38,046 nt of DNA from Rhizophagus sp. LPA8_4_AMF (GCA_021464525.1 JADRCO010000314.1:1-38046), one strand, 5' to 3'; counted from the first letter of the stretch, positions 1 to 10,382 are shown. Made by a program: numbers and translations. Notes: generated from the letters alone by a model not told the origin.

Positions 1-900
1 TTTTAATTCTTCAGTTTCTGTTTTCGAATAATTTTCATCTAATCATTTTTGAGCGTTTTGCTTCTTAAATCTTTCTTCTCCCAATAAGTTTAGTGCCTGT
101 CGTCAAGAAGCAAGACGGTAATAACCACTAATTCAAATTGGGTCGCCCTCTTCGTGTTGTTGTAATTTTTCGGTTACTCCTTCTATTTTGGCTACTTCTT
201 CTAACTCTTGGCTCAGTTTGGAACAACCAGTAACAACTTTAATTGCTAAGTTAAAACCAATCTTTCGGAAACTTTTCGGTAAATATTCTAAGCCAGAATC
301 GATATCGGTCTTACCAATGCTTAATATTTCTAATTTAGAGAGACTTTGCAAGGGTTTTAGGGAGCCAGCAAAACGGTTGTAAATACCTTTTCTGAATTTG
401 GCTTTATCGCAATTATCAAGAAATAGTTGTTGGAGACCAGTAAATTTACTGAAAAAAGATAAGTCTTGCTCGGAAAAATTATTACTGTGAAGGCTGAGAG
501 TAGTTAATTTTTCAGAATTAAGATTAGTTAAGAAATTAAGGTCAGTTAGTAAGTTGTTGGCAACATTTAAAAAATTAATATTAGGGCAAGTTTTAATTTT
601 TATCTCAGCGATTTGGCAATTATTAGCATTAAAAAAATTTAATTGGGGTAAATTAATAAGTTTAATTTTACTAAGGTTTTTATTGCTACCACATTTAATT
701 TTTTCTAGTTTAGGGAAGTTTTGGATGATTAATTCTCCTTCTAATTCTTGGTTGCTAATATCAAGTTTTTTTATTTCTTCTCTTTTTTTGCCTTGATTAT
801 TTCATCCCTCTTGATTATCAGAACCCTTATCAGGTGTTTCTCTTTTGCATATTCCATCTATAGGATATTTTTCGTCTAAATATTCTTGCGAGTTTATCAT
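1..900 (-). CDS. Leucine-rich-repeat protein, 3' end beyond window
   Basis: With TGA read as Trp the frame is open from the ATG at 898-900 to the left edge (300 codons, no stop seen). Residues 1-50 form a polar N-terminal tag (MINSQEYLDEKYP) that resembles the start of the three LRR-HET proteins in this window. LRR units follow, with recurring LDIS...LEGEL, L..L..N.L and LEYLPKS blocks. The visible end carries a second copy of the tag (AQKWLDENYSK), so another LRR or effector module probably follows outside the window. The start has no Shine-Dalgarno sequence but a TATATTATG context typical here. LRR proteins bind other proteins; a role at the host interface is inferred. Whether it also ends in a HET domain cannot be seen. 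Confidence 0.8.
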
Positions 901-1063
901 AATATAATATTTTACTATTTTTTTGTTTTTTTGACCAAATTTTTAATTCCTATTTCTTTAAATTCTTTCGGGATTTTTTAGCGACCAAATCTCCCCTTTT
1001 TTGGGAAATTACTCTTTACCATTTTTTCTTTCTCTTCTAACCAACTCAGTAGATATTTCTTAC

Positions 1064-1333
1064 CTAGGAAAATTTTCCATAAGTTTGAAGAGTTTTTTGC
1101 AAATCTTTGTTTTTGGTTCGAACCTGATAGCCTTTAATAAGTTGTTGCTTTAACTCCTCCTGCTTTTTCTTTTTCACCACCTCAAATAAAAATCTAACCT
1201 ACCAAGAATTTATTAACCTCTTGAAAGCAAAAGATAAAGAATTTTTGAGAGTTTTCCAACTTAATTCATAAGCCATTTCGAAAGCTTGAACACCACCCAT
1301 TTCTTCTAATTCGCTACTGACTCACTTTTTTAT
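1064..1333 (-). pseudogene. Decayed remnant: HI0074-like helix plus MazE-like antitoxin tail
   Basis: One minus-strand frame, broken by TAG at 1199-1201, holds two recognisable pieces. The upstream piece reads VQAFEMAYELSWKTLKNSL, which matches the helix of HI0074-type nucleotidyltransferase substrate-binding proteins (family pattern FEFTFELAWKTLKDYL). The downstream piece contains EELKQQLIKGYQ, very close to EQLKKQLIKDYQ in the antitoxin at 7222-7458, and ends at TAG 1064-1066. There is no full-length start, and a TAA lies in frame just upstream. I read it as scrap of former toxin-antitoxin type genes rather than a working gene. The rest of 901-1367 shows nothing convincing. Confidence 0.5.
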
Positions 1334-1367
1334 AGGGAAAGTTTATTGTTTAATTAGGAAATTATCC

Positions 1368-2279
1368 TTATTTATGAGGAATTTCTTGATGAAATTGGAA
1401 CTGCTCTTGTTGATTTTGATTGTTTATTTCAAAGTCAGATGCATCTCCTCCTTTAAAATTAATAACTAGCACTTCGTCTTTTCCATCATTAATCTGCAAA
1501 CTTTCCTCTTGTTTCCTCTTAGTTCATCATTTTTCTCAAAGCAAACAAAAAAGACATTTTTCTTTAGTTGCACACTCATTTATCAAGGAATTGGCTGAAT
1601 TAATTAAGTTACTGGCTCAAGTTTTTCACTCGCTATGAGTAGGCAAAAGGCTACTGTCGAATAACTTTTCCTCTTTCAATAAATTAATTAATCTAAGAGC
1701 AGACTCTCGTGCCGAGGATTTTGTTTGTTGAAAAACAATTAACTCTATTTTTTTCTCTTTACATAATTCCTTAGAGGCTTCCAAAAAAAAATCTTGGGTA
1801 TTAAAACTTTCTAAGAAATCATCATAATTATCCATTTCTCTATTTCTTGTTTTCAAGAATTCGATTCAATCACAGTAACTAATTTTTAGAAAAATGATAA
1901 GGTCAGCATCTGGCAAATTATCTTTATCCAATCGTGCTACTTCGCTTATAGCATTAAAATATGGGTCAGAAGGAGAAATTAATCATTCCATACCCGGTTT
2001 ACCTACATAATAATGCAAAATTTTATCGTAGTAACTGTCAACTAGTGCTAATTTACCGGTTTGACTTATTTTTTTGGCTTTAGTTAACATAGGCACTCTA
2101 ATCGACCTAAATCAGGTAATCATGGAGAAGTTACCGTAAGTTTTTCAATCTTTTGCTACATCTGACCACTCCTTTTCTCCTGGTTCCACGAAAAAATTCT
2201 TTGTTTTTAGTAAAGAAGCCATTTCTCTCACTATACTACTTTTTCCAGAACCGGGAAGTCCAACGAATACAATTAACAT
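1368..2279 (-). CDS. Deoxynucleoside-kinase-like P-loop protein with odd C-terminal tail
   Basis: The protein has 303 residues in code 4. Residues 7-14 are a Walker A loop (GLPGSGKS). The acidic EPGEKEW near 32, the FRSIR near 57-61, DSYYDK at 81-86 and the arginine-rich FLKTRNRE near 141-148 follow the order seen in deoxynucleoside/thymidylate-kinase folds, suggesting phosphorylation of a nucleoside or nucleotide. It is a clear paralogue of the kinase half of 3994-5175 (both have YDK..., GKP and LPxxDLI blocks). The ATG lies 2 nt after the stop of the phosphorylase-like gene, so translation is probably coupled. Beyond residue about 215 a Trp/Cys-rich extension ends in a Gln-rich tail (QEQFQFHQEIPHK) resembling the tails of the HET and AIG1-like proteins. 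The exact substrate is unknown. Confidence 0.75.
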
Positions 2280-2281
2280 AA

Positions 2282-3994
2282 TTAATTTATTTTAAATATT
2301 TCTTTTAAGTAACTTTTCAAAAAAAGGGCATTTTTTTCTATATAATCATGAGTTGCTAGAACAATACAGAGACAGTCTCCAACTTTTACATCATCTTCAA
2401 CTCTAACTTTCAATATAATTCCTCCGCCATTCTTCTTTTTCAAAGCATATTCATTAAGTCCTGTCTGAAACTCAAAATTAACAAGAATGCCTAATTTTTT
2501 TTGATCTATAAAATTGACTTTTCCTTTTTTTTCAGAAAGAATATTGAAAAAAGAATATTTTTTGATTAACAATTCTGGATTACTAATCAACTCATCAATA
2601 AATTTTTTTTCAAGTTTATGGTTCAGCAAAATTTTCTTAAAAGAGTCAATTACTTCTCCTGTTAAAAAAGAATTATTTATTTCTTTCTTATAATGCTCCA
2701 AAGAGAAATTAGGAAAAATATGATAAAGCATGTTAGTTAACATTTCAATGACTAATTTCTTCTGCTCAGAAATTGCTCTTAAATCTCATAATTTACTAGT
2801 ATCTTTCTCCTTGCCATCTTTCATAATTTTTATAGTTTCAACAATTTCAACTTCATTTCCTATACTCATGCCTGTCGGCTGTTGTGAGTTAGTCAAAATA
2901 TACTCAGAATGCATGTTTTTTTTCAAAATCTTCATTAATAAGGAAGACATTTCCATTGCCTCCTTTTTGGATTTTAAAAAAGTTCCTTGACCATATCTTA
3001 CATCCATGAGAAGAAAATCGGCCGGCATAGCTAATTGTTTGCTTGCTATACTAGAAACAATCAAAGGAATAGATTCAACTGTGCCCGTCACGCTACGAAG
3101 TTGGTATAACTTTCTATCAAGAGGATTAAAATCTTCCCTAGTTACAGACATAGCAACGTGGGGTGGCTTCTTCAATAACTCTATCGTTTCTTCACCTTGT
3201 TTAGGAAAATAGAAGTTAGGTAGAGAGTTGAGTTTATCTCATGTCCCTCCTGTGTAACTTAAAGATTTTGCTACTAAAAAATTCGAAGCAATGGGATATT
3301 TTTTACTTAAAGAAGCAATTAGACTTGGCATGATTAAAGCAATTTTTTCTGACAAAGCACCTGTAGGATAACGTCTAATTATTTTTCTGTAACCTAACTC
3401 AGGGGAACTGCGATAATCAAATAATTTTCCAGAATCTCTCATTATTTCTGTTAATTTCAGAGTATTTTTTTCGCTCATTCCTCTGCAACAAACTGTCATA
3501 AGTCAAGCAGCCATATAAATATCATCAATTTCTCCTTTACTATACTTATCAAAAAGTCCCTCCATTTCTAAATCACTAAGTTCGATTCCTTTACTAATTT
3601 TAGTCAAAATAAATATTTTATCAGATTTTTCTTGCTGGCTCTTATTATTAATTAAAGGAAGTAAGTATTCTGACAATTTAGGAAAATTATCTAGTAAGTT
3701 TTTCATTAGCCTTTCCTCTATGCCATTTCTTTTTTTTAAAGCTAGCTGAACTCCTAGTGAAGCAAGTTGGGGTAAAGTGTAATTACCACTTTCAATTAGT
3801 TTTATATCTTCATTTTTTAAACTGTTTCCTTCTCTTATTGAATTATAAAGAAGTTGAAGCGGTTTTTTTATCTTTTGGCTTTGCTCTTTGGTTATTTGAG
3901 AAAAATTTATTTTGTCGGCATTAGTGGTTATTTTTTTCTCTATCTGCTGAATAGAACTTTTTTTTATTACAGATGAATAAATAAATCTTCTCAT
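2282..3994 (-). CDS. Divergent thymidine/pyrimidine-nucleoside phosphorylase-like protein
   Basis: The protein has 570 residues, against about 435 for DeoA. From residue about 128 it follows the glycosyltransferase family 3 nucleoside phosphorylases: MAAWLMTVCCRGMS, the TGGTWDKL block (W252 from TGA), then LRSVTGTVESIPLIVSS followed by ASKQLA, which supply the Arg and Lys that contact the base in E. coli DeoA. The normal phosphate-loop KHSTGG is replaced by RRYPTGA near residue 210, so the His and Ser of that loop are gone. The N-terminal 125 residues have no match I recognise and begin with a basic, acid-free stretch. The start ATG overlaps the stop of the upstream kinase-Nudix gene (TAATG). 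Phosphorolysis or transfer of a pyrimidine nucleoside is inferred; the altered loop leaves activity open. Confidence 0.75.
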
Positions 3995-5175
3995 TAGAAA
4001 TTATAATACTTTTTTAAAAAAGATTTAGTAATGTCGTTAATTTTCTCGCTATCATTATCATTTAATAAATGATTGCTCTCTAGAAAAGAAACCTTTAGTA
4101 TTTTGTCGGGTTCTCTATTAATGATTTCACCTGAAAATTCCATTGCTTGATAAAAATAACCTTTTCATCATTTTCCCTTAACTAGGAATAAATCTTCTGA
4201 TATTTTTTTTAAGTTTTTTACTAGCAAATTTGTTTCTTCAAAAACTTCTCTTTTTGCTGCATCAATTGGTTCTTCATCCTTTTCAACTTTGCCACCCGGA
4301 AAATTTCAACCACCTTTCTTGTTGTTTACCAATAAAAAATGGTCAGAGGAACCTTTTTTTAGAATGGCAACACGGGAGAATTTAGGTAAACTAATCAATT
4401 TTTCCTTATCCAAGGAAAAAACAATTTGTTTTATTATATCTTCTTCTATTTTTTTTCTTTCAATTAAAGCAAATTTAACTGAATTTTTTTTTGAGTAGTT
4501 AACACAAGCTTCGCGAAAATACTTTTGAGCGTGGTAAATTTCTGAATTTATTTCTAGTTTTCTGCTTCTTTTTTGAAGAAAATAATTATACAATTCCCTA
4601 TTGTTTAAGTTTAAAAAGAAAATTAAGTCAACATTAGGAAGAAGAACGGAATCTTGCTTGGCAATATTCAAAATTTCTTTAAAATCTGCACCTTTGGATT
4701 CAATAAAGTAATCTGTTTTTGGTTTACCTAATATATCAACCATCACTTTATCGTAAAAACAATCTAAAACAGAACTTGTGCCGTTCATTCTTTCTTTGTC
4801 TGCTTTCAAAAGATTTCCTACCCTTATCTCACGAAAATATTTATAAACTTCCAAAACTGCTCCAGGTTCATTTATTTTAGCGAACTTTTTTTTCACATCT
4901 TCCGGATATTCATTTTCTTCAGGCTCTAAGTAGAAATTGGAATTGAGTATAGAAGTTAATCTTCTAGTTATTGTGGATTTTCCCGACCCTGGAATTCCCA
5001 TAAAAGAAATAATTGTTGGTTTTAAAAAGTTAATTTTTTCACAAGAATCATAGATATTTTTTTTCTGAGTATCAATTCCTTTTTCCTGGCAATAATTTCG
5101 AACTAGTTCTACGGCTGGACAGAAATATTTTTTTGTGATATTCGACCTTGTTGAATAAATAAAACTTTTTTTCAT
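3994..5175 (-). CDS. Fused nucleoside kinase-like and Nudix hydrolase protein
   Basis: The protein has 393 residues in code 4. An N-terminal basic segment (MKKSFIYSTRSN) precedes a P-loop GIPGSGKST near residue 60 and a deoxynucleoside-kinase-like domain (EPEENEYP, FREIR, LDCFYDK, LGKP) to about residue 265. After a joining segment a Nudix domain begins near 280; its box reads GGKVEKDEEPIDAAKREVFEETN and matches GX5EX7REUXEEXGU. Nudix enzymes hydrolyse nucleoside-diphosphate derivatives, so the fusion may couple phosphorylation with clean-up of nucleotides. The Trp just before the Nudix box is TGA. It is the first gene of a minus-strand operon with the phosphorylase-like gene (4-nt stop/start overlap) and the second kinase. 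Substrate unknown. Confidence 0.8.
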
Positions 5176-5256
5176 TATCGGAGTTTGTTATTATTTTATG
5201 CTATATAGGTATATTTTAGAAAATAATTGAGCAAAGATGCTCCTTTTTTGAAATAA

Positions 5257-5425
5257 AAAACCTAAAATATTAGATATAGAGCAAGATATTCCTTAGGAAT
5301 TAAACTCTCTATACAAAAAAAACAAATGCCTATGGTCAAAAAGATAGGAAATATCCAATAGGAATAACTAAACAAAATCACCACCTTATTGGATATAATT
5401 GGCTTAATTGTCAGAGAGTGATTGT
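5257..5425 (+). promoter_or_regulatory. Structured leader element, copy 1 (short ORF, hairpin, pseudoknot)
   Basis: This stretch is clearly homologous to the minus-strand sequence 23760-23924 and like it sits upstream of a gene in a divergent intergenic region. Order: AAAACCTAAAAT block; a block with CTCTATAC, an A-run and CAAATGCCTATGGTCA; a 12-codon frame at 5326-5361 (MPMVKKIGNIQ, stop TAG); a hairpin with arms 5352-5362 and 5384-5395; and loop bases 5374-5381 that can pair with 5418-5425 (7 of 8). The short frame ends inside the first arm. The arms differ between copies but stay complementary. It precedes the 5448-7855 gene group. A cis-acting RNA is inferred; a repeat element is the alternative. 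Confidence 0.6.
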
Positions 5426-5447
5426 AAAATACAAAATCAAAAATACT

Positions 5448-5999
5448 ATGTTTAAAAAATTAACTAACGAACAAATACAAAAAAGAGAAAGACTTGCCTC
5501 CCAACTTACCTCCATCGCTTCTTGATTAGAGAATTCAGCCACCAAAGATGAAGACATTAATCTTGACTGTGAAGAAGTAATTCAAGAGGCAAATGACTTT
5601 GTCAAGTCTATTAATAAGGATACTGAATTTACCTCTTTTGGGATTAAAAATGAACGAGAATGGGTTGAAAAAATGGGGTCTATGGCAAAAATCGATTATG
5701 AAATATATGGGAAATTATGAAATTTAGTTTCAAAAAAGCACAAATATGGCAGTAATTATCAAACTTGACCGGAAAATATTTTACAAGAAGGAATTAGTTC
5801 AAATAAGCACTATAAACCGGAAAAAGTAAATAAAATTGTTTCAGTAGCGGTCAAACTCAGCGAGTTTTTAAAGGAGATGTCAAGAAATCATCAAGAAGCG
5901 AGAGAAAATTATAGTTTACTTGAAACATGAACTAATTATCAGAAAAAATTTCAAGAACAAGTTTCCATTAAGGCAGTGCAAGTTAAAACCGAGTTATAA
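5448..5999 (+). CDS. Hypothetical helical protein
   Basis: The open frame of 183 residues has only TGA interruptions (read as Trp) and ends at TAA 5997-5999. It begins MFKKLTNEQIQKRERL and is rich in charged residues, with heptad-like stretches near the C-terminus. There is no signal peptide, membrane helix or family motif I recognise. It is the first gene behind leader element copy 1, and the AIG1-like gene starts 14 nt after its stop, so the two are probably co-transcribed. Each stretch between TGA codons is short, so a standard-code gene finder would miss it. Confidence 0.65.
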
Positions 6000-6013
6000 A
6001 AATAATAAATATT

Positions 6014-7213
6014 ATGTTTGAAAATCAATTTTGTAAAATAAAAAATTGTCACGAGTCAGTTTCGGAGGGCAAAGAATATTGTGAAATTCATGTTTTTGAA
6101 AATATGGTAAATAAATCATTTTCTCTTGATGAAGAAACAAATGAAAGACAATTAGGGGAAAAAGAAATTAGAAATATATTATTAATAGGGTATACGGGAA
6201 ATGGCAAATCTACTCTTGCTAATGTAATAACGGGAACTAATAATTTCAAGGAAAGCGAAAGTGGCATTAGCGAAACCAAGGAAGTGCAAGTTGAAAAATT
6301 TAATTTAATTATAGAAGAAACTGAGAAAGAAATTAATGTCACGGAGTCTCATTTTAATAATTACAATAATCAATTAAAAAAATTTATTTCTGACCGAGAA
6401 GTGATAGTTAAGTTGGTTGAGGAACGCAAGGAAAAATTAAATGAGCATATGAAAAGCAGGTTTGTTTTTAATACTACGGGTCATGCCATTTCTTTAAGCG
6501 GAAAATCTCTGTTAGTTGCGGGAATTTGATTTCCGCCTGCTTTTGTGCCCGGGGCTGTTTTATCAATTGGTAGTTTATTGGGCGTTTCTAGTTCTGAAGC
6601 CTTTTGAATAACCGAAGAAAAAAATTTATATGATTTATTTGAAGAAAATCTTAACAAAGATAAAGAGAATCGGGAAAAGTTAGAAAATTTACAAACTGAG
6701 TTAAAAAATTCTGTTGGTCGATTCAGAGAAATTTACGATCAATTCAAGGATTCAGAATATAAGAAGCAAGATATAGATAAAAAGAAAATTGAAGTAGTTA
6801 AGAAAGTAATAAAAAAAGTGCTGGGGGAAGAAATTGAAACTAGTGAAAATCCAAGCGAAGAAAAAAACCATTCTACTCCCTGGAAAGCAGGGAGAGCTAC
6901 CTTGGAAGCACTTGCTAAATGTGCTCCATTCCCTAACTTTTTATTGGGTGCCTACCTTGCTTACCGGGATTACCAAGAAATAGAAAATCGCACTTCTTTG
7001 TCTGATATGGAAAAAGTGATTGAAAACTGGAAAGAAGAATTAAAAGTTTGAAAAGATAAGGAAGAGCCTTTAAACGAGGAATGCAAGGAAATTAGAGATT
7101 GTCAAAAAGAAATAGAAAAATTATTATTAGATAATAAGTTAAAGCGGGAAGAAAATACACAATCAAGTTCTTCGCAAGAACAAATATTTCAAATTGAACA
7201 ACCTCCTAAATAA
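6014..7213 (+). CDS. AIG1/GIMAP-like P-loop protein with truncated GTPase domain
   Basis: The protein has 399 residues. Residues 7-26 hold a C..C..C..H zinc-binding-like knuckle. Residues 53-96 match the start of an AIG1/IAN-type GTPase: ILLIGYTGNGKST (G1 loop, 59-66), ANVITGTNNF and SGISETKEVQVEKF (G2 region). The DxxG and base-specificity motifs expected next are absent; the chain changes to coiled coil (97-140), a hydrophobic stretch (about 150-195) and another coiled coil. A second hydrophobic segment lies near 300. AIG1-like GTPases are abundant in eukaryotes including AM fungi, so a host origin is plausible. It ends in a Gln-rich tail FQIEQPPK shared with the HET proteins. GTP binding is possible; hydrolysis is doubtful. 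Confidence 0.7.
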
Positions 7214-7221
7214 TACTAATC

Positions 7222-7458
7222 ATGAAAGGAACTTTAATCAAAGAGTTAATTCTAATTGAAACTTCTCAAGCTCAACAAGTAAAAAAACTTTTAGAGCAAG
7301 CTCATATTAGTTATAAAGTTTATCAAGAGCCAACCGGAGAGAAAGAACAATTGAAAAAGCAACTAATCAAAGATTATCAAAAAGTCGCTAAAAGTCAAAA
7401 AAGAAGCCGAGAGGATAAAATGTGGGATAAAACCAGTTCGGATGGGTTAAATGAATAG
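7222..7458 (+). CDS. MazE-like antitoxin
   Basis: The protein has 78 residues, starts 8 nt after the AIG1-like gene, and its last 8 nt overlap the MazF-like start (ATGAATAG), the usual antitoxin-toxin arrangement. The C-terminal half (LKKQLIKDYQKVAKSQ, then an acidic/Trp segment) is of the kind that wraps around the toxin in MazEF pairs. The N-terminal half (QAQQVKKLLEQAHISYKVYQEP) is not a classical AbrB-type DNA-binding domain that I can recognise. It should bind and silence the neighbouring endoribonuclease and may also autoregulate the pair. A relic of a related antitoxin lies at 1064-1199. Confidence 0.7.
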   Translation: MKGTLIKELILIETSQAQQVKKLLEQAHISYKVYQEPTGEKEQLKKQLIKDYQKVAKSQKRSREDKMWDKTSSDGLNE

Positions 7459-7855
7459 AATGATAAAAAGAAAAACATCATCTCATCCGTTTCCCCATTA
7501 CGGAGAAATTTATCTGGTTTACTTCAATCCTAAACGGGGTAAAGAAGTCGGCAAACTTCGTCCGGCTTTGGTAATAAGCAATAATATTCAAAATGAATAT
7601 GACCACCATATTATTGTAGCACCTATATCCGATGAGGATTGAGAGAATTTGGCTGAAATTCAGCACTTTGAAATATTAATTAAAGTTAATGCTGATAATG
7701 GTCTAAAAAAAGACAGTAAAATTTTACTTAATCGGGTGCGGGCAATTGATAAAAAACTTCGTTTACGGGATTATTGCGGAGTAGCCAGTGAAGAAGTGAT
7801 GGAAAAAGTAAATAAAGGTTTAGAATTGGTCTTGAATATGAAAAAAATAATTTAG
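7451..7855 (+). CDS. MazF/PemK-family endoribonuclease toxin
   Basis: The protein has 134 residues in code 4 (Trp from TGA at 7640-7642). The N-terminal half has the family hallmarks GEIYLVYFNPKRG, KLRPALVISNN and HHIIVAPIS, the strands that form the RNA-binding face. The C-terminal half carries NRVRAIDKKLRLRDYCG, the usual second conserved block. Known members cleave single-stranded mRNA at short sites and dimerise; the cleavage site here cannot be read from sequence. It overlaps the antitoxin gene by 8 nt. Read in the standard code it would be split into two fragments. The pair may stabilise the region. Confidence 0.85.
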
Positions 7856-8090
7856 AGTATTATTATAAAACTGCCATATTTAAGTAAATTTCGGACTAAT
7901 TCTTGGGCTTTGTAGAGATTTATAAGAGATTTCAGTAATAGTTTTTCTTTCATTTTGAATTTGGTGGTAAGAGACTTTTTCATAGAGAACTGTGGGACAG
8001 AATTATAACTGCTTATTTTAAAAATTCTTTATTTAAGACAATGGAAATTTAATAAATGATTTGTCAAATTAATTAAAAATTAATTATATT

Positions 8091-10328
8091 ATGGTAAAAG
8101 CCCAAGAATGATTGGATAAAAATTATCCAAAGGAGAAAAGAGGAAAAATTAAAGAGTTAGATATTAGCGATGAAGAATTAGAGGGTGAATTAAAAATAGA
8201 GGGATTTATTGATTTGGAAGATTTAGAATGCAATGACAATAAAAAACTTACGAAGTTAAAACTAAGTAATTTGCCCAAACTAGGTAGTGTTTCTGCCAAT
8301 AATTGCCAGTTGACCAGTATAGAAATTGAAGATTGTCCTAAGACTAATTTTATTGATGCTGAGAATAATAAACTTAGTAAATTAGAAATTAGTAGTTGTT
8401 CAAACCTAGTTTCCTTGAATTGTTCTAATAATGAGTTAACTGAGTTAGACATAAAAAAATGTTCTAACCTATGCGAATTAGACTGCCATAATAATCAATT
8501 AACCGAGTTGGACTTAACTGGTAATAATAAAATATATAGTTTAGAATGTGGCAATTTATGAATAGCCATCAAGGATATAGAAGGCAGTATTTTACTTGGC
8601 GACATTACAACAGGTGGCTATTCAAATGTGTCAATCAGACTCAATAAAAGTGATTGTGCGACATTTGTTTCAAAAATCCCCTCGGAATTTTTGGAAATTT
8701 CAGAAATAATAAAAGAAAATTATGAAATCAAAGAAGTAAACTATGAAAAAGTATACCCCAAAATATTATTCGATGAAAAATTAATAGCAAATTCTCTTTT
8801 TTTGGAAGAGTTTCCCATCAAACTTTTTAATATCAAAATAAAAGAAGTGGAAGAGGCAAAAAAAAATCCTGAAATAAAAAATTATGCCATTCTTTCTTAC
8901 GTTTGAGGTAATCCTGGTGAAGTGACTAATGATATATTAAATATTCCGCAATACAAAAATAAGTTAAACCCTTCTGGATACAAATCACTATACAAAGCTT
9001 TTCAAACTTGCAAGTTATTAGGAATTGATTATCTCTGAATAGATCAGCTTTGTATTGACCAAAATAGTGTCGATGAGAAAAATCAAGAAGTTCCTAAGAT
9101 GGGAAAGTATTATAGCAATAGTTCTGTGACTTTGATTGCAATACATGCAAATGTAAACATAATCAAAAATAATAAACTCGACCTATTAAAAATAATAGAA
9201 CTAATAATAAAGTCTGAATGGTTCACTCGCTCTTGGACTTTTCAGGAAGGGTTTTTATCCAAACATACCATTTTTATGTTCGATAACTACTTAGTAGATG
9301 GAAGAGTATTATCATCGGCTTGAGCAATTAAACAAACTAGTTCAGAAAACATTTATAATAATCTTGGCGAGTTTAGCGAAAGCCAGAGAAAAATTGCGAC
9401 TCCCTTAGGTCAAACTTTTTGTAGAATTGTTTCTAGTGGTGATACAAGACCCACTCTGAGTTTGTGCGAAGCATTGATGATGGTTAGAAAAAGAAAAAGG
9501 TACTTACCTATTGATGGTATTTACTCAATCTTAGGTTTATTGCCCTACGGTGACCAGACTATAGTCAAATACAAGGAAAAATTGTGTAAACATACTATGG
9601 AGGAACAAATAAATAAAAATATTTGTCAACATAATGAAGAAGAAAAAAAAGACCCTGTGTACAGTAAAGGGGAAGTAAAGAAAGTGTTGCTCGATGTTAT
9701 GAAAATTGCTGTGAAAAGTGGATACAGCGAACCATTGTTTTGACATGGATTAGGAAGCGGCTGATTACCGGAGGTAGATGAAAAAGGCTCGACGAATGTG
9801 GTAAATGTAGAAAAAGAAATACAATTAGACATCGGGTACAACTTTGGAGACATAAATCTCAAAAGCAATGACGATATTGAGGTGGCGGGTTCAAAATATA
9901 CTGTCAAAAATTTAGGAAGTGTTTCGCCCGTCCTTGATGATACTGGTCTTTATGTCAGAAATGCTAGGTTAGAATTTGTAGACGAATGCGGAAAACTTTA
10001 TGATAAGCAGTTTTGTCTAAAAGGTATATATGAAACTACTAAAACAATAGAAATTGGTGATATTTTATTATTGCCTAATAAAGCGTTAAAAATTCAGAAT
10101 GTGTACCACGACTTTTGTTTGGTATTGATTGAGAAAAATGGTGGTCATATTAGAAAAGGCTTGGTTAAATTTTTCCCACAAAATTTAAAAGATTATGAAT
10201 TTCTAAAAGAAGCAAAAAAGGAAAAATTTATTATTTCAGCAACTGATTTGGAAAAAAAAGAAGAAACTGTCTCCGAAAAAACAAAAAAAGACTCTATGCA
10301 AACACAAATCCAAATCCCTCCTAAATAA
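8091..10328 (+). CDS. LRR-HET protein 1
   Basis: The protein has 745 residues in code 4; all TGA breaks are in one frame. Residues 1-15 are the shared tag MVKAQEWLDKNYPKE. Residues about 20-175 are leucine-rich repeats (L..L.C.NN.LTELD). The HET (heterokaryon incompatibility) domain follows: YAILSYVWG with W272 encoded by TGA, YLWIDQLCIDQ at 314-324, EWFTRSWTFQEG near 376-387, and DGIYSILGLLPYG near 475-487. A conserved W-H-G...W-L-P block and a beta-rich distal part lie after about 550. It ends in QTQIQIPPK. In fungi HET domains trigger cell death at non-self recognition. The role here is unknown; host mimicry is inferred. There is no signal peptide or membrane helix. Confidence 0.9.
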
Positions 10329-10382
10329 AATTTCTTTCTCAATTCTAAGAAATAAAAAAATAATGTTGTATGTTGCGAAAAA

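Noticed and set aside
2730-2990. Plus-strand frame of 86 codons
   Set aside because: Lies opposite the phosphorylase-like gene, whose conserved motifs are on the minus strand.
5176-5447. tRNA or tmRNA gene in the conserved intergenic element
   Set aside because: No cloverleaf, CCA-adjacent acceptor stem or T-loop consensus could be folded; the hairpin-pseudoknot reading fits better.
7852-7953. Minus-strand 33-residue frame (MKEKLLLKSLINLYKAQELV) converging on the MazF-like gene
   Set aside because: Short, unsupported and in AT-rich spacer; noted only because its composition looks helical. The rest of 7856-8090 shows nothing clear.
8091-10328. HET genes as contaminating fungal DNA
   Set aside because: TGA-coded Trp inside conserved motifs, no introns and compact bacterial-style operons around them argue for a bacterial genome.
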